DNA of 64,000 nucleotides from Gordonia insulae (GCF_003855095.1 NZ_CP033972.1:2728001-2792000), one strand, 5' to 3'; counted from the first letter of the stretch, positions 44,775 to 54,200 are shown. Translations and numbers: made by a program. Notes: generated by a model not told the origin, from the letters alone.

Positions 44775-45953
44775 ATGAACGAAGCACTCGAGAACATCAA
44801 CGCGCTGGCCGAGGAGATCCGCGGCCAGGCCGACGAGGCCGAACGACTCGGCCAACTGCCTGACGCCACCGCCAAGAAACTCAAGGCCGCGGGCCCGATC
44901 CGCCTCCTGCAACCGAAGAAGTACGGCGGCTACGAAGCCCACCCCCGCGAGTTCGCCGAAACCGTGATGGCCGCCGCTGCCCTCGACGGTGCGACCGGCT
45001 GGGTGTGCGGCATCGTCGGCGTCCACCCGTGGCAGTTGGCATTCGCCGATCCCCGTGTGCAAGAAGAGGTCTGGGGTGCCGACAACGACACCTGGATGGC
45101 CTCCCCGTATGCCCCGACCGGCATCGCCGTGCCGGTTGATGGCGGCTACATCTTCAACGGACGGTGGCAGTTCAGTTCGGGCACCGATCATTGCGACTGG
45201 ATCTTCCTCGGCGCCATGCTCGGCACCGCGCAGGGCGAGATGGCCCTGCCACCGACCATGCTGCACATGATCCTGCCGCGCAGCGACTATCAGATCGTCG
45301 ACGACTCCTGGAATGTCGTCGGACTCAAGGGCACCGGCTCGAAGGACATCATCGTCAAGGACGCCTTTGTCCCCGACTACCGGGTGATGAACGGTGATCA
45401 TGTCATCGACGGCACCGCGCAGCGCGAGTACGGCGTCACCGAGACGCTCTACAAGATGCCGTGGTCCAACATGTTTCCGCTCGGGATCAGCTCCGCGGTC
45501 ATCGGCATCGCCGAGGGGGCGCTGGCGGCCCACCTCGATTATCAACGCGATCGGGTCGGCGCCCAGGGCACTGCGATCAAGGACGACCCCTATGTCCTGT
45601 TCGCGGTCGGCGAGGCAGCAGCCGACATCAATGCGGCCCGCCAGGAACTGCTGGCCACTGTGGACACCATGTGGGACATCGTCGACGCCGGCAACGAGGT
45701 GACGTTCGAGCAGCGGGCCGCGGGCCGCCGCACCCAGGTCCGGGCCGCGTGGCGCGCGGTGATGGCGGTCGATCAGATCTTCGCGCGTTCCGGTGGCAAC
45801 GCGCTACGCATGGACAAGCCGCTGCAGCGGTTCTGGCGCGATGCCCACGCCGGGCTCAACCATGCGATCCACGTGCCCAGCACCGTGTACCACGCGTCGG
45901 CGCTCAGTTCGCTCGGAGTCGAACCGCCGGAAGCGCTGCAGAAGATGATCTGA
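44775..45953 (+). CDS. hsaA: 3-HSA hydroxylase oxygenase component HsaA, 392 aa
   Basis: Flavin-dependent monooxygenase of the acyl-CoA dehydrogenase fold that 4-hydroxylates the aromatic secosteroid 3-HSA using reduced flavin from HsaB. The fold is seen in RLLQPKKYGGYEAHPREFAE near 42, ATGWVCGIVGVH near 77, GRWQFSSGTDHCDW near 131 and the C-terminal DAHAGLNHAIHVPSTVYHA. Lack of the ACAD catalytic-Glu segment fits a monooxygenase. It follows kshA by 58 bases and precedes hsaC by 51. Confidence 0.93.
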   Translation: MNEALENINALAEEIRGQADEAERLGQLPDATAKKLKAAGPIRLLQPKKYGGYEAHPREFAETVMAAAALDGATGWVCGIVGVHPWQLAFADPRVQEEVWGADNDTWMASPYAPTGIAVPVDGGYIFNGRWQFSSGTDHCDWIFLGAMLGTAQGEMALPPTMLHMILPRSDYQIVDDSWNVVGLKGTGSKDIIVKDAFVPDYRVMNGDHVIDGTAQREYGVTETLYKMPWSNMFPLGISSAVIGIAEGALAAHLDYQRDRVGAQGTAIKDDPYVLFAVGEAAADINAARQELLATVDTMWDIVDAGNEVTFEQRAAGRRTQVRAAWRAVMAVDQIFARSGGNALRMDKPLQRFWRDAHAGLNHAIHVPSTVYHASALSSLGVEPPEALQKMI

Positions 45954-46004
45954 ACCGCCGCAATCGCATCCGTCACGACCATCATCATCGACAAAGGAAT
46001 CGAC

Positions 46005-46910
46005 ATGACAGAGATCAAGGGTCTCGGCTATCTCAAGATCCAGACCAACGACATCGCCCGCTGGCGCACCTTCGCCTTCGACGTACTCGGTTTCGCGGAG
46101 GGCAGTGGACCCGACGAGAACGCACTGTATCTGCGGATGGACGAACGCGCCGCACGCATCGTCGTGGTCCCCGGCGAGACCGACGAGGTGATCGACATCG
46201 GCTGGGAGGTGCGTGACGGCGCGGCGCTCACCCGCGTGCAGGCCACCCTGGAGGGGGCAGGCGTCGCGGTCAAGCCGCTGTCGGTCGAGGAGGCCGAGGC
46301 GCGTCGGGTGGAGGAGGCGATCTCGTTCACCGACCCGACGGGCGCCAACGTGGAGATCTTCCACGGACCCGTCCTCGATCACAGCCCGATCGTCACACCC
46401 TTCGGTGCCGGATTCGTCACCGGCGCCCAGGGCCTGGGCCACGTCGTACTCCCGACCACCGACCCCGTCGGTGCGCTCGACTTCTACACCGACGTGCTCG
46501 GCTTCCTGCCCCGTGGAGCGATGCGGCTGCCCGCGCCACCCGAGTTCGGCCCGATGCGCATCCGCTTCCTGGGCGTCAACGAGCGGCACCACAGTCTCGC
46601 GCTCTGCCCTGCTCCACACGGCGGCGCGCCAGGACTCATCCACGTCATGGTCGAGGTGGACTCCCTCGATGCCGTCGGCCAAGCGCTGGACCGGGTCATC
46701 AAGGATGGCTTCTCGGTGTCGTCGACGCTGGGTCGCCACACCAACGACAAGATGGTCTCCTTCTACGTCCGGGCCCCCGGCGGCTGGGACATCGAGTTCG
46801 GCACCGAGGGTATGAAGGTCGACGAAACCCACTACACGGCCGAGGAGATCACCGCTGACAGCTATTGGGGTCACGACTGGTCGGGCAGCGAACCGCTCGC
46901 CGCGATGTAG
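46005..46910 (+). CDS. hsaC: Iron-dependent extradiol dioxygenase HsaC, 301 aa
   Basis: HsaC cleaves the catechol 3,4-DHSA between C4 and C5. Two VOC-type domains are present. The Fe(II) ligands are His146 (GLGHVVL), His213 (LIHVMVE) and Glu264 (DIEFGTEG), with catalytic His195/196 (NERHHSL), His245 and Tyr254 also in place. Length equals that of mycobacterial HsaC. The ATG at 46005 follows AAAGGA. It is the last gene of kshA-hsaA-hsaC and ends at a perfect hairpin. Confidence 0.94.
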   Translation: MTEIKGLGYLKIQTNDIARWRTFAFDVLGFAEGSGPDENALYLRMDERAARIVVVPGETDEVIDIGWEVRDGAALTRVQATLEGAGVAVKPLSVEEAEARRVEEAISFTDPTGANVEIFHGPVLDHSPIVTPFGAGFVTGAQGLGHVVLPTTDPVGALDFYTDVLGFLPRGAMRLPAPPEFGPMRIRFLGVNERHHSLALCPAPHGGAPGLIHVMVEVDSLDAVGQALDRVIKDGFSVSSTLGRHTNDKMVSFYVRAPGGWDIEFGTEGMKVDETHYTAEEITADSYWGHDWSGSEPLAAM

Positions 46911-46927
46911 AGCGGCGGATCACGTCT

Positions 46928-46962
46928 CGGGAGCGTCTCACCCATCGGGTGAGACGCTCCCG
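46928..46962 (+). terminator. Hairpin terminator after hsaC
   Basis: CGGGAGCGTCTCACCC pairs perfectly with GGGTGAGACGCTCCCG around a 3-base loop, 18 bases past the hsaC stop. Confidence 0.85.
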
Positions 46963-47020
46963 TCGTCTCTCGAAGCCGGGACTTGATGTGATGGCGAACA
47001 CAACGTATATTCCTAATCGG

Positions 47021-47041
47021 CATATACCTAGTAGGCATATG
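47021..47041. promoter_or_regulatory. Near-perfect 21-base palindrome, probable IclR operator
   Basis: CATATACCTA-G-TAGGCATATG has only one mismatched pair besides its central base. It lies 31 bases upstream of the IclR gene start, where autoregulatory operators of this family are usually found. A second GGCATAT copy precedes it. Confidence 0.6.
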
Positions 47042-47071
47042 ATCCCCTTCGTCAGCCCCATGGAGGTGCTC

Positions 47072-47896
47072 ATGACCATCAACATCGACTCCACCCCGGC
47101 CGCCGCGCTGGATCGCGCGTCTCTCGTGCTCGACGCATTCGACGGACCAGGCCGGCTCACGCTCGCCCAGATCGTGCGCCGCACCGGTCTGCCCAGATCG
47201 TCGGCACACCGCATCCTGGAGCGGCTCGTGCACCTGCGCTGGTTGCGACGACAGGGTCGCGACTACGAACTCGGTATCCGGCTGATGGAACTCGGCTCCA
47301 TCGCCGTCCACCAGGACCGACTACACAAGGCTGCGATGCCCTACCTGCACGAGCTGCATCGTGCGACCGGCTTCGTGGTGCACCTGGCCATCCTGGACGG
47401 TGCCGACGTGGTCTATCTGGAAAAGATCGGCGGCGCTCTGGCGGCCTCTATACCGACCCGGGTCGGCGCACGTCAGCCGGCGCACTGCACCGCGATCGGC
47501 AAGGCGATCCTGGCGTTCGCCGACCCGGCCGACCCCGCCGAACCACTCATGCAGAAGACGCGATACTCCATCGCCAGCCGGGCCCGGCTGGACACCGAAC
47601 TCGCCAAGGTTCGAATGCACGGCGTCGCCTATGAGCGCGAGGAGTCGCTGGCCGGGATCGGCTGCGTCGCAGCGCCGATCGGAGAAATCGATGACGCCGT
47701 TGCCGCGGTGTCGGTGTGCGGACCAACCGACCGGATGGCTTTCGATCACCGATTGGCCGCACCCGTGCGAATGACGGCGCTGTCCATCTGGCGCAATCTC
47801 GACGGCGGAGCAGGCCGGGTCATGCCCACCCTGCAACGGCGGCATCCGCTCCGGATGGGCCCGGCAGGTATGGCCCCGATGCCGGTGGCCCGATGA
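47072..47896 (+). CDS. IclR-family transcriptional regulator, 274 aa
   Basis: Winged helix with LTLAQIVRRTGLPRSSAHRI near residue 27, then the effector domain with GARQPAHCTAIGKAILA near 131 and GCVAAPIGEIDDAVAAVSVCGP near 194. The ATG at 47072 has GGAGG 5 bases upstream, so the longer upstream frame is rejected. It overlaps the esterase gene by four bases and follows the kshA-hsaA-hsaC operon after a terminator. It may control itself and the esterase through the palindrome at 47021. Confidence 0.87.
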   Translation: MTINIDSTPAAALDRASLVLDAFDGPGRLTLAQIVRRTGLPRSSAHRILERLVHLRWLRRQGRDYELGIRLMELGSIAVHQDRLHKAAMPYLHELHRATGFVVHLAILDGADVVYLEKIGGALAASIPTRVGARQPAHCTAIGKAILAFADPADPAEPLMQKTRYSIASRARLDTELAKVRMHGVAYEREESLAGIGCVAAPIGEIDDAVAAVSVCGPTDRMAFDHRLAAPVRMTALSIWRNLDGGAGRVMPTLQRRHPLRMGPAGMAPMPVAR

Positions 47897-48819
47897 TCGA
47901 CCCCGAGGTCGCCGCCATCCTCCCCCTCCTCAACGACGGATTTCCGCGCGTCGAGGAGATGGGTGGCGCGCAGGCACGTGCTGCCATACGCGCACGGCTG
48001 CAACCCAATTCCGACCCCATTCCGGTCGCATCGGTGCGGGATCAGATGATCGCCGGACCGGGCGGCGACATCGCGCTACGCATCTACCACCCACCTGATC
48101 CGTTCCCCGCACAGGGCGCAGCTCTCGTCGTCTTCGCCCACGGCGGTGGTTTCGTGTTCTGCGACCTGGACACCCACGACGACCTGTGCCGATCGATGGC
48201 GCGCACCACCGGTGCCGTCGTCGTGTCGGTGGATTATCGACGCGCCCCCGAACATCCCTGGCCCGCAGCCGCCATTGACGTCCACTCCGTCGCGGTCTGG
48301 GCCGCCGATCACGCCGAGGAACTCGGGGCCGACCCGGATCGGCTGGTGGTGGCCGGCGACAGTGCCGGCGGAAACCTTGCGGCCGTCGCCACGATCCTGG
48401 CCCGCGATTCCGGGGGCCCTCGCATTCGCGGGCAGGTGCTGCTCTACCCGGTGATCGCGGCTGATTTCACCACGGAGTCCTATGTGCGTTTCGGCGAGGG
48501 CCACTACAACACCGCGAGCGCGATGAAGTGGTACTGGGACCAATACGTTCCGGCGTTCGAGGACCGGTCACACCCGCATGCATCGGTGGCGGCTGCAGAC
48601 CTTGCGGGATTGCCGCCGACCATCGTCGTCACCGCGGGATACGACCCGCTCTGGTCCGAAGGTGTCGCCTTCGCCACGGCTCTGATGAGCGCTGGTGTGC
48701 CGACGGTCCACCGTGACCACCCCGGCGCCATCCACGGGTTCATGACGATGCCTTCGCTTCAGTTGTGTGCACACGCGCGAACCCAGACATGGTGTGACAT
48801 CCGCGCTCTCGTGCAGTGA
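47893..48819 (+). CDS. Alpha/beta-hydrolase esterase/lipase (HSL family), 308 aa
   Basis: Hormone-sensitive-lipase-type hydrolase with the oxyanion motif HGGGFVF near residue 84, the nucleophile in GDSAGGN near 156, an Asp in AGYDPLWSEG near 252 and His in AIHGF near 284. It is cytoplasmic, with no signal peptide. The start overlaps the IclR stop as ATGA, so the two are cotranslated. It could release steroid esters or hydrolyse a pathway lactone; the substrate is unknown. Confidence 0.88.
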   Translation: MIDPEVAAILPLLNDGFPRVEEMGGAQARAAIRARLQPNSDPIPVASVRDQMIAGPGGDIALRIYHPPDPFPAQGAALVVFAHGGGFVFCDLDTHDDLCRSMARTTGAVVVSVDYRRAPEHPWPAAAIDVHSVAVWAADHAEELGADPDRLVVAGDSAGGNLAAVATILARDSGGPRIRGQVLLYPVIAADFTTESYVRFGEGHYNTASAMKWYWDQYVPAFEDRSHPHASVAAADLAGLPPTIVVTAGYDPLWSEGVAFATALMSAGVPTVHRDHPGAIHGFMTMPSLQLCAHARTQTWCDIRALVQ

Positions 48820-48861
48820 GTGGGCGTTTGCGCTTCCTGATCTCCCGATAGGGGCGGGACC

Positions 48862-48933
48862 AGTTGTCGCTCCGCCATTTTGGACCTGCTCCCTCGATCG
48901 ACGGAGCGAATACGTAACGAGGGAGCGACAACT
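48862..48933. terminator. Large inverted repeat between convergent esterase and padR
   Basis: AGTTGTCGCTCC and GGAGCGACAACT form perfect 12-base arms 48 bases apart, with a weaker inner CTCC/GGAG pairing. It may be a terminator for both genes, but the long loop leaves that uncertain. Confidence 0.45.
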
Positions 48934-48965
48934 CCCGAGCTCGCCACTCAGGGCGGGTCGGGAAC

Positions 48966-49652
48966 TCAGTCGTCGTGCTCGCCGGCCTGGACCTGCTGCT
49001 CCACCTCACGCCAGTGACCCGGTCGGGGTTTCGGGAAACTCTCACCCACCGACGCGCCCGACCGGAAAACCTGCTCCGCCGTGTCGATCTCGTCCATCAG
49101 CTCCAAGGCCAACTCGCGTTCGCTGGCGTAGTAGCGCTCGGCCCAACGCATCGCGATCCGCGCGTAGGCCCACGCGGGCTCGGCTTCGGCGGCTGCCGCG
49201 TCGACCGCCACCCGATGCTGCAACTCATCCATGCGCGCCACGTGCTCGGTCAGCATCGCCTTGAGTTGCTCGGGTGTGCTGAGGTGACCGAACGCCGTCC
49301 GCAAGATCACACCGTGTTTGAGCATCGGCGGGTCGACCGGGGAGTCCAGCGCCCAGATCCGCACCGCCCGACGACCCGCATCGGTGATCTTGTAGACCCT
49401 CCGGTTTCGGCCACCCTCACCGTCGGCCATCCAGGAGGTGGCGTATCCGTGTTGCTCGACCCGTTTGAGCTCGGAGTAGACCTGGCTGAACGACGGACTC
49501 CAGTAGTAGTGCCGAAGACTCCAGTCCGCCCACTTCTTGATGTCGTACCCGGAGACCTCTTCCTCGTAGGCGAGCATGCACAGAATCGCCCATGAGGTCG
49601 GAGGGAGATTGGGCAGCTCCTCGAATCGGGACGGTACCGAGGTCACCCGCAC
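48966..49652 (-). CDS. PadR-family transcriptional regulator, 228 aa
   Basis: The N-terminal PadR winged helix runs over about residues 15-95: TSWAILCMLAYEEEVSGYDI, then SFSQVYSELKRVEQHGYATS and RRVYKITDAGRRAV. The helical C-terminal dimerisation part extends to the end. PadR proteins repress phenolic-acid and detoxification genes. The likely start is GTG at 49652; an alternative GTG at 49646 fits equally well. It diverges from hsaB, which it may control. Confidence 0.85.
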   Translation of the reverse strand: MRVTSVPSRFEELPNLPPTSWAILCMLAYEEEVSGYDIKKWADWSLRHYYWSPSFSQVYSELKRVEQHGYATSWMADGEGGRNRRVYKITDAGRRAVRIWALDSPVDPPMLKHGVILRTAFGHLSTPEQLKAMLTEHVARMDELQHRVAVDAAAAEAEPAWAYARIAMRWAERYYASERELALELMDEIDTAEQVFRSGASVGESFPKPRPGHWREVEQQVQAGEHDD

Positions 49653-49717
49653 ATGCTATCAACTGGACACCCCTGGCTCGGGAACACGATCCCGCCAGAC
49701 TCCCCGCTGACCGGGAC

Positions 49718-49725
49718 AACCCGTT
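49718..49725. promoter_or_regulatory. Weak KstR-like core (AACCCGTT) in the padR-hsaB promoter
   Basis: AACccGTT has the core of the KstR consensus but lacks the outer T and A. It lies about 60 bases upstream of hsaB. Listed only as a low-confidence site. Confidence 0.25.
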
Positions 49726-49782
49726 GCGCCGGCCCCCAGTTGCGCCCGATCATGATGGTGGATAACAACATTCGGAGGAGAC

Positions 49783-50334
49783 ATGACACCACGAGCCACA
49801 CCAGGGGCTGCCATGACAGGTCCGCGGATCCCACACGACCAGACCGGTCCCGACGACGCGGGTCCGAGCACCGAGAACCTCCGGCGGGTCTGGGGCAACT
49901 TCGCCACGGGGGTGGCCGTGGTGACCGCCCACGACGGTCGGCGCCCGATCGGATTCACCTGCCAGTCGGTGGTCTCGGTGTCACTCGATCCACCGCTGAT
50001 GTCGTTCTGCCCGTCGCGCACCTCGACCACCTGGCCGCTCGCCCGCGAGGTCGGAGCACTCTGCATCAACATCCTTGCGGCCCGTCAGCACGACCTGTGC
50101 CGCCAGTTCGCGGTGAGCGGGACCGACAAGTTCCGCGGCGTCGATTGGTCACCCACCCACAACGGCGCACCCGCGATCATGGGTGCGCTCGCGCATATCG
50201 ACGGCCATATGGTCTCCGAGCACGATGCGGGCGACCACACCATCGTCGTCGCGTCGATCAGCGCGCTGTCCGCCGCGGACGACGGCACCCCTCTGTTGTT
50301 CTTCCGTGGCGGCTTGAGTGGGCTCGCCGACTGA
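49783..50334 (+). CDS. hsaB: Flavin reductase component HsaB, 183 aa
   Basis: Supplies reduced FMN/FAD to HsaA. The flavin-reductase domain is evident in NFATGVAVVTAHDGRRPIGF near residue 39, TCQSVVSVSLDPPLMSFCPS near 59, REVGALCINILAARQHDLC near 87 and the C-terminal LLFFRGGLSGL. The ATG at 49783 has CGGAGGAG 4 bases upstream. In mycobacteria hsaB sits in the hsaACDB operon; here it is separate and divergent from padR, which suggests different regulation. Confidence 0.9.
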   Translation: MTPRATPGAAMTGPRIPHDQTGPDDAGPSTENLRRVWGNFATGVAVVTAHDGRRPIGFTCQSVVSVSLDPPLMSFCPSRTSTTWPLAREVGALCINILAARQHDLCRQFAVSGTDKFRGVDWSPTHNGAPAIMGALAHIDGHMVSEHDAGDHTIVVASISALSAADDGTPLLFFRGGLSGLAD

Positions 50335-50350
50335 TCCGATCCAGCAGATC

Positions 50351-50386
50351 CAGCGAGCTCCCCAGCACCTGCCGGGGAGCTCGCTG
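50351..50386. terminator. Bidirectional hairpin terminator
   Basis: CAGCGAGCTCCCC pairs perfectly with GGGGAGCTCGCTG around a 10-base loop between the convergent hsaB and Baeyer-Villiger genes. Confidence 0.8.
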
Positions 50387-50400
50387 TTCATCGGTGTCGA

Positions 50401-52040
50401 TCAGTCGTCGGCGCGATCCGCGTCGAGGAACTGGAAACCTCGGTAGTCATCGGCGGCCACGTCGGCGATGATCCGGCGATAGACGCCGAAGCCGCCGACG
50501 AAGGGCATGAACACTCGCGGCTTTCCCGGAATGTTCGCGCCGAGGTACCAGGAGTTGGCGTCGGGCATCAATGTCGCAGCGGCACGCTCGGTGCACTCCT
50601 GCACCCAGGCCTGCACCGCATCCGACCGCGCCTCGATGGCGGTGGAGCCGTTCGCGTCGAGGGCGGAGATCGCGTCGGCCACCCAATCCACATGCAGCTC
50701 CGAGTGCAGCACCATGTTTGCGAGCACCGAGGGGCTGCCCGGCCCGGTGAGGTTGAACAGGTTCGGGAAGCCGTGGACGCCCAGACCCAGGTAAGTGCGG
50801 GGGCCTTCGCTCCACGCCTGTTTGAGGGTCTCACCACCGCGACCGACGATGTTGATCCGTTCCACCGATCCGGTCATCGCGTCGAATCCGGTGGCCAGCA
50901 CGAGCGAATCCAGCTCGACGATGCGGCCGTCGACATGGATGCCATCCGGCGTGATCCGCTCGATCGGCGTCGCCCGCACATCGACGATCTGGACGTTCGA
51001 CCGATTGAACGCCTGGAAGTAGTTGTCGTCGGTGCAGATTCGCTTGGCACCGATCGGATGGTCTTGCGGTATCAAGATGTCGGCGATCGCCGGGTCGTCG
51101 ACCACCGCACGGATCTTCGACTCCCAGAATTGCTGGGCGGTCCGATTTGCTGCCACGTCGGTCAACTGATCGGGGAAGGTCTTGCTGAACAGGACACCCC
51201 GAGCAGCCACCGTTGCTCGTACGCTCTCCGGCGTTCGCCGTCGGTGACGGCCAGCGCCGAGGACGGGTGCGGCTGATGCGGGGAACCACCGCCACTGTCC
51301 ATCGAGAGGCGACGACGTTCGGCGTAGTCGGCTTTGTACCGCGCGCGGGTGGCGTCGTCGAGGGCCGCATTCCCTGCCGGGATGCTGTAGTTGGCGGTCC
51401 GCTGGAACACGGTCAGCTCGTGGGCCTGCTCGGCGATGCGCGGAATCGTCTGTATCCCCGACGATCCCGTACCGATCACGCCCACGCGCCGGCCGGTGAA
51501 ATCGACGCCCTCGTGCGGCCAGGATGAGGTGTGGTGCACGTCGCCGGCAAAGGAGGCCAGTCCCGGAATCTGCGGGATGTTGGCGCTCGACAGCGGGCCG
51601 AGCGCGAGCACGCAGAACCGGGTGGACACCTCCTCACCGGTATCGGTCCGGACATGCCAGCGCAAGGTCTCCTCGTCCAGGGTCACGTCGATGACCCGGG
51701 TGTTGAGTGAGATGTCACCCATCAGGTCGAATCGGTCCGCCACATGTTCGAGATAGGCGAGGATCTCCGGCTGAGTCGCGTACTTCTCACTCCAGTCCCA
51801 CTCCTGCTGCAACCGGTCATCGAAGGAGTACGAGTAGTCGACGCTCTCGACGTCGCAGCGCGCACCGGGATACCGGTTCCAGTACCACACCCCGCCCACT
51901 CCGCCACCGGCCTCGTAGACCTGGACATCCAGCCCGTCCTGCCGAAACCTGTGCAACGCATAGAGACCGGCGATGCCGGCTCCGACCACGACGACGTCGA
52001 CAGTGCGCATGGGCGCATCGGGTGGGATCGGACTGTTCAC
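50401..52040 (-). pseudogene. Type I Baeyer-Villiger monooxygenase, frameshifted (about 546 aa if repaired)
   Basis: The N-terminal frame starts at GTG 52040 (AAGG upstream). It has VVVGAGIAGLYALHRF near 17, the loop GVGGVWYWNRYPGARCDVES, the fingerprint FAGDVHHTSSWP at 164-175 and IGTGSSGIQTIP. It leaves frame after YEQRW. The C-terminal frame resumes with GVLFSKTFPDQLTD and runs to 50401, including LATGFDAMTGS and GVHGFPNLFNLTGPGSPS. One added base between 51197 and 51208, most simply in the CCCC run at 51197-51200, restores one protein of normal length. Both halves are well conserved, so the gene is probably functional. The substrate could be a 17-ketosteroid or another cyclic ketone. Confidence 0.8.
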
Positions 52041-52234
52041 GGGATATCGCCTTCCGGTCGGTCTGCTCGTCGAGTCTCGACGCTAGGTCCGCGGGCACGC
52101 GGCGACCAGTACGTCTCCCGCTGATCGGCCCATTCGCGGCCGACCGGAACCACCTTCCCGATCATCGGGAGAGCACACCGCTGTCCCGTTGTGGCTCACC
52201 TAGCGTCGGCGAGGAGTTCACGAAAGGGGAACAG

Positions 52235-53812
52235 ATGCAGTGGGATGAGGAAGTAGATGTCGTCGTGGCGGGTTCGGGCGGCGGACTGGCCGGCGCGTAC
52301 ACCGCAGCGCGAGAGGGCCTGCGGGTGGCCGTGGTCGAGGCCACCGACAAGTTCGGCGGTACCACCGCCTACTCCGGGGGCGGGGGCATGTGGTTTCCGT
52401 GCAACCCGGTGCTGCGGCGCGCGGGCACCGACGACACCGTCGAGGCGGCGCTCGAGTACTTCCGGGCCGTGGTCGGCGACCGGACGCCGTCCCAACTGCA
52501 GGAAACGTATGTACGGCGTGGCCCGGACGTGATCGCCTATCTGGAGAGCGATCCTCATTTCGCATTCGAGATGTTCCCGTGGCCGGACTATTTCGGCACG
52601 GCACCCGGCGCCCGACTCGACGGGCAGCGGCACATCACTCCGGTTCCCCTACCGGCCGCCGACCTGGGCGATCTCCGCGAATCACTGCGCGGCCCGCTGG
52701 ACACCGATCGTCTCGGCGCCCCGCTGCCCGATCTGCTGATCGGCGGTCAGGCACTGATCGGACGATTCCTCAAGGCGATCAACGAGTTTCCCAATGCAGC
52801 GCTTCATCTCGACTCGCCACTGGTCGACCTCGTCGTCCAGGACGGCGCCGTGCTCGGCGCGATCGTCGAACGCGACGGTCGCCGGCACGCGATCCGCGCA
52901 CTGCGCGGGGTGCTGTTGGCGGCCGGCGGATTCGAGCAGAACGGCGAGATGCGCGCCGAGTACGGGGTGCCCGGTAGTGCCCGCGACACCATGGGCCCCC
53001 CGGGAAACCTCGGTCGCGCGCACCAAGCGGCAGTATCGGCGGGCGCGGATCTGGACCTGATGGATCAAGCATGGTGGTCGCCCGGCCTGACGCACCCGGA
53101 TGGGCGTTCGGCCTTCGCGCTGTGGTTCACCGGCGGGATCTTCGTGAACCAGGACGGACAACGATTCGTCAACGAATCCGCGCCGTATGACCGACTCGGC
53201 CGCGACGTGATCCGCACCGTCGACGACGGCTCGGCGACCCTTCCGTTCTGGATGATCTATGACGACGCGGACGGCCCCGTACCGCCCGTCAAGGCGCCGA
53301 ATGTCTCCATGGTGGACACCGGTGACTACGTCGCCGCCGGCTTGTGGCACACCGCAGACACCCTCGAGGACCTCGCGACGAAGATCGGTGTCGACGCCGA
53401 CGGGCTCGCGTCCACCGTGGAGAAGTTCAACAAGTTCGTCGCGGACGGTGTCGATCCCGAGTTCGGCCGAGGAGACGAGGCCTACGACCGAGCCTTTTCC
53501 GGCGGCGCATCACCCATGGTCGCCATCGACCAACCGCCCTATCATGCCGCAGCTTTCGGGATATCCGATCTCGGCACCAAGGGCGGCCTGCGTACCGACA
53601 CCGCCGCCGCGGTGCTCGACGTGTCCGGATCGCGCATCACCGGACTCTACGCCGCCGGCAACACGATGGCCGCGGTCAGCGGCACCGTCTATCCGGGCGG
53701 CGGCAATCCGATCGGCGCGTCGGTGTTGTTCAGCCATCTCGCGGTGCTGGACATGCTCTCCCACACGAACACAGCCGAGGCCGCCCCGACATCTGGCGAG
53801 GAGTCACGATGA
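52235..53812 (+). CDS. kstD: 3-ketosteroid delta1-dehydrogenase family flavoprotein, copy 2, 525 aa
   Basis: FAD motif VVAGSGGGLAGAYTA near residue 10 and FAD loop FGGTTAYSGGGGMWFP near 43. The C-terminal AGNTMAAVSGTVYPGGGN places Tyr486 and Gly490 at the positions of catalytic Tyr487 and Gly491 of Rhodococcus KstD1. Length also equals KstD1, so this is the best candidate for the main delta1-dehydrogenase. The ATG at 52235 has AAAGGGG upstream; the long upstream frame is spurious. Its stop overlaps the ketosteroid isomerase start (ATGA), the first of a series of overlaps. Confidence 0.88.
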   Translation: MQWDEEVDVVVAGSGGGLAGAYTAAREGLRVAVVEATDKFGGTTAYSGGGGMWFPCNPVLRRAGTDDTVEAALEYFRAVVGDRTPSQLQETYVRRGPDVIAYLESDPHFAFEMFPWPDYFGTAPGARLDGQRHITPVPLPAADLGDLRESLRGPLDTDRLGAPLPDLLIGGQALIGRFLKAINEFPNAALHLDSPLVDLVVQDGAVLGAIVERDGRRHAIRALRGVLLAAGGFEQNGEMRAEYGVPGSARDTMGPPGNLGRAHQAAVSAGADLDLMDQAWWSPGLTHPDGRSAFALWFTGGIFVNQDGQRFVNESAPYDRLGRDVIRTVDDGSATLPFWMIYDDADGPVPPVKAPNVSMVDTGDYVAAGLWHTADTLEDLATKIGVDADGLASTVEKFNKFVADGVDPEFGRGDEAYDRAFSGGASPMVAIDQPPYHAAAFGISDLGTKGGLRTDTAAAVLDVSGSRITGLYAAGNTMAAVSGTVYPGGGNPIGASVLFSHLAVLDMLSHTNTAEAAPTSGEESR

Positions 53813-54186
53813 ATCCCCATGACCTGATCCGTTCACGAGTCACCCAGTACCTCAGGACCATCGGCAACGGTGGCTCCGCCGACATCGCGACCCTCTACGC
53901 CGACGACGCCACCGTCGAAGATCCGGTCGGCTCCGAGGTGCACGTGGGTCGAGCCGCCATCGAGAAGTTCTACGGTGCACTCGACGGCGCAGACTGCGAG
54001 GCCGAGTTGCTGAGCCTGCGCGTCGCCGGCGACACCGCCGCATTTCACTTCCGGGTCACCACCCGCACCGTCGATCAGACCATCGTGGTGGAACCGATCG
54101 ACGTCATGACATTCGACGACGACGCGAAGATCACCAGCATGCGTGCGATCTGGTCGCCCGACGACCTGAGCATCCGCACACGATGA
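53809..54186 (+). CDS. Steroid delta5-isomerase (ketosteroid isomerase, NTF2 fold), 125 aa
   Basis: Moves the delta5 double bond to delta4 in 3-oxosteroids. Length is that of bacterial KSI. Tyr14 and Asp38 (in VEDPVGSE) fall on the exact numbers of the catalytic Tyr14 and Asp38 of the Comamonas enzyme. An Asp at 98 lies where Asp99 is expected (EPIDVMTF), though I have not aligned that region rigorously. The start overlaps the stop of the delta1-dehydrogenase gene and the stop overlaps a possible start of the next one, so all are translated together. Confidence 0.85.
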   Translation: MNPHDLIRSRVTQYLRTIGNGGSADIATLYADDATVEDPVGSEVHVGRAAIEKFYGALDGADCEAELLSLRVAGDTAAFHFRVTTRTVDQTIVVEPIDVMTFDDDAKITSMRAIWSPDDLSIRTR

Positions 54187-54200
54187 GTAGGGAGACGAAC

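Noticed and set aside
24090..52040. Interpretation of the two Baeyer-Villiger genes as recent duplicates
   Set aside because: The proteins share only family motifs and differ in most positions, so they are not a recent duplication.
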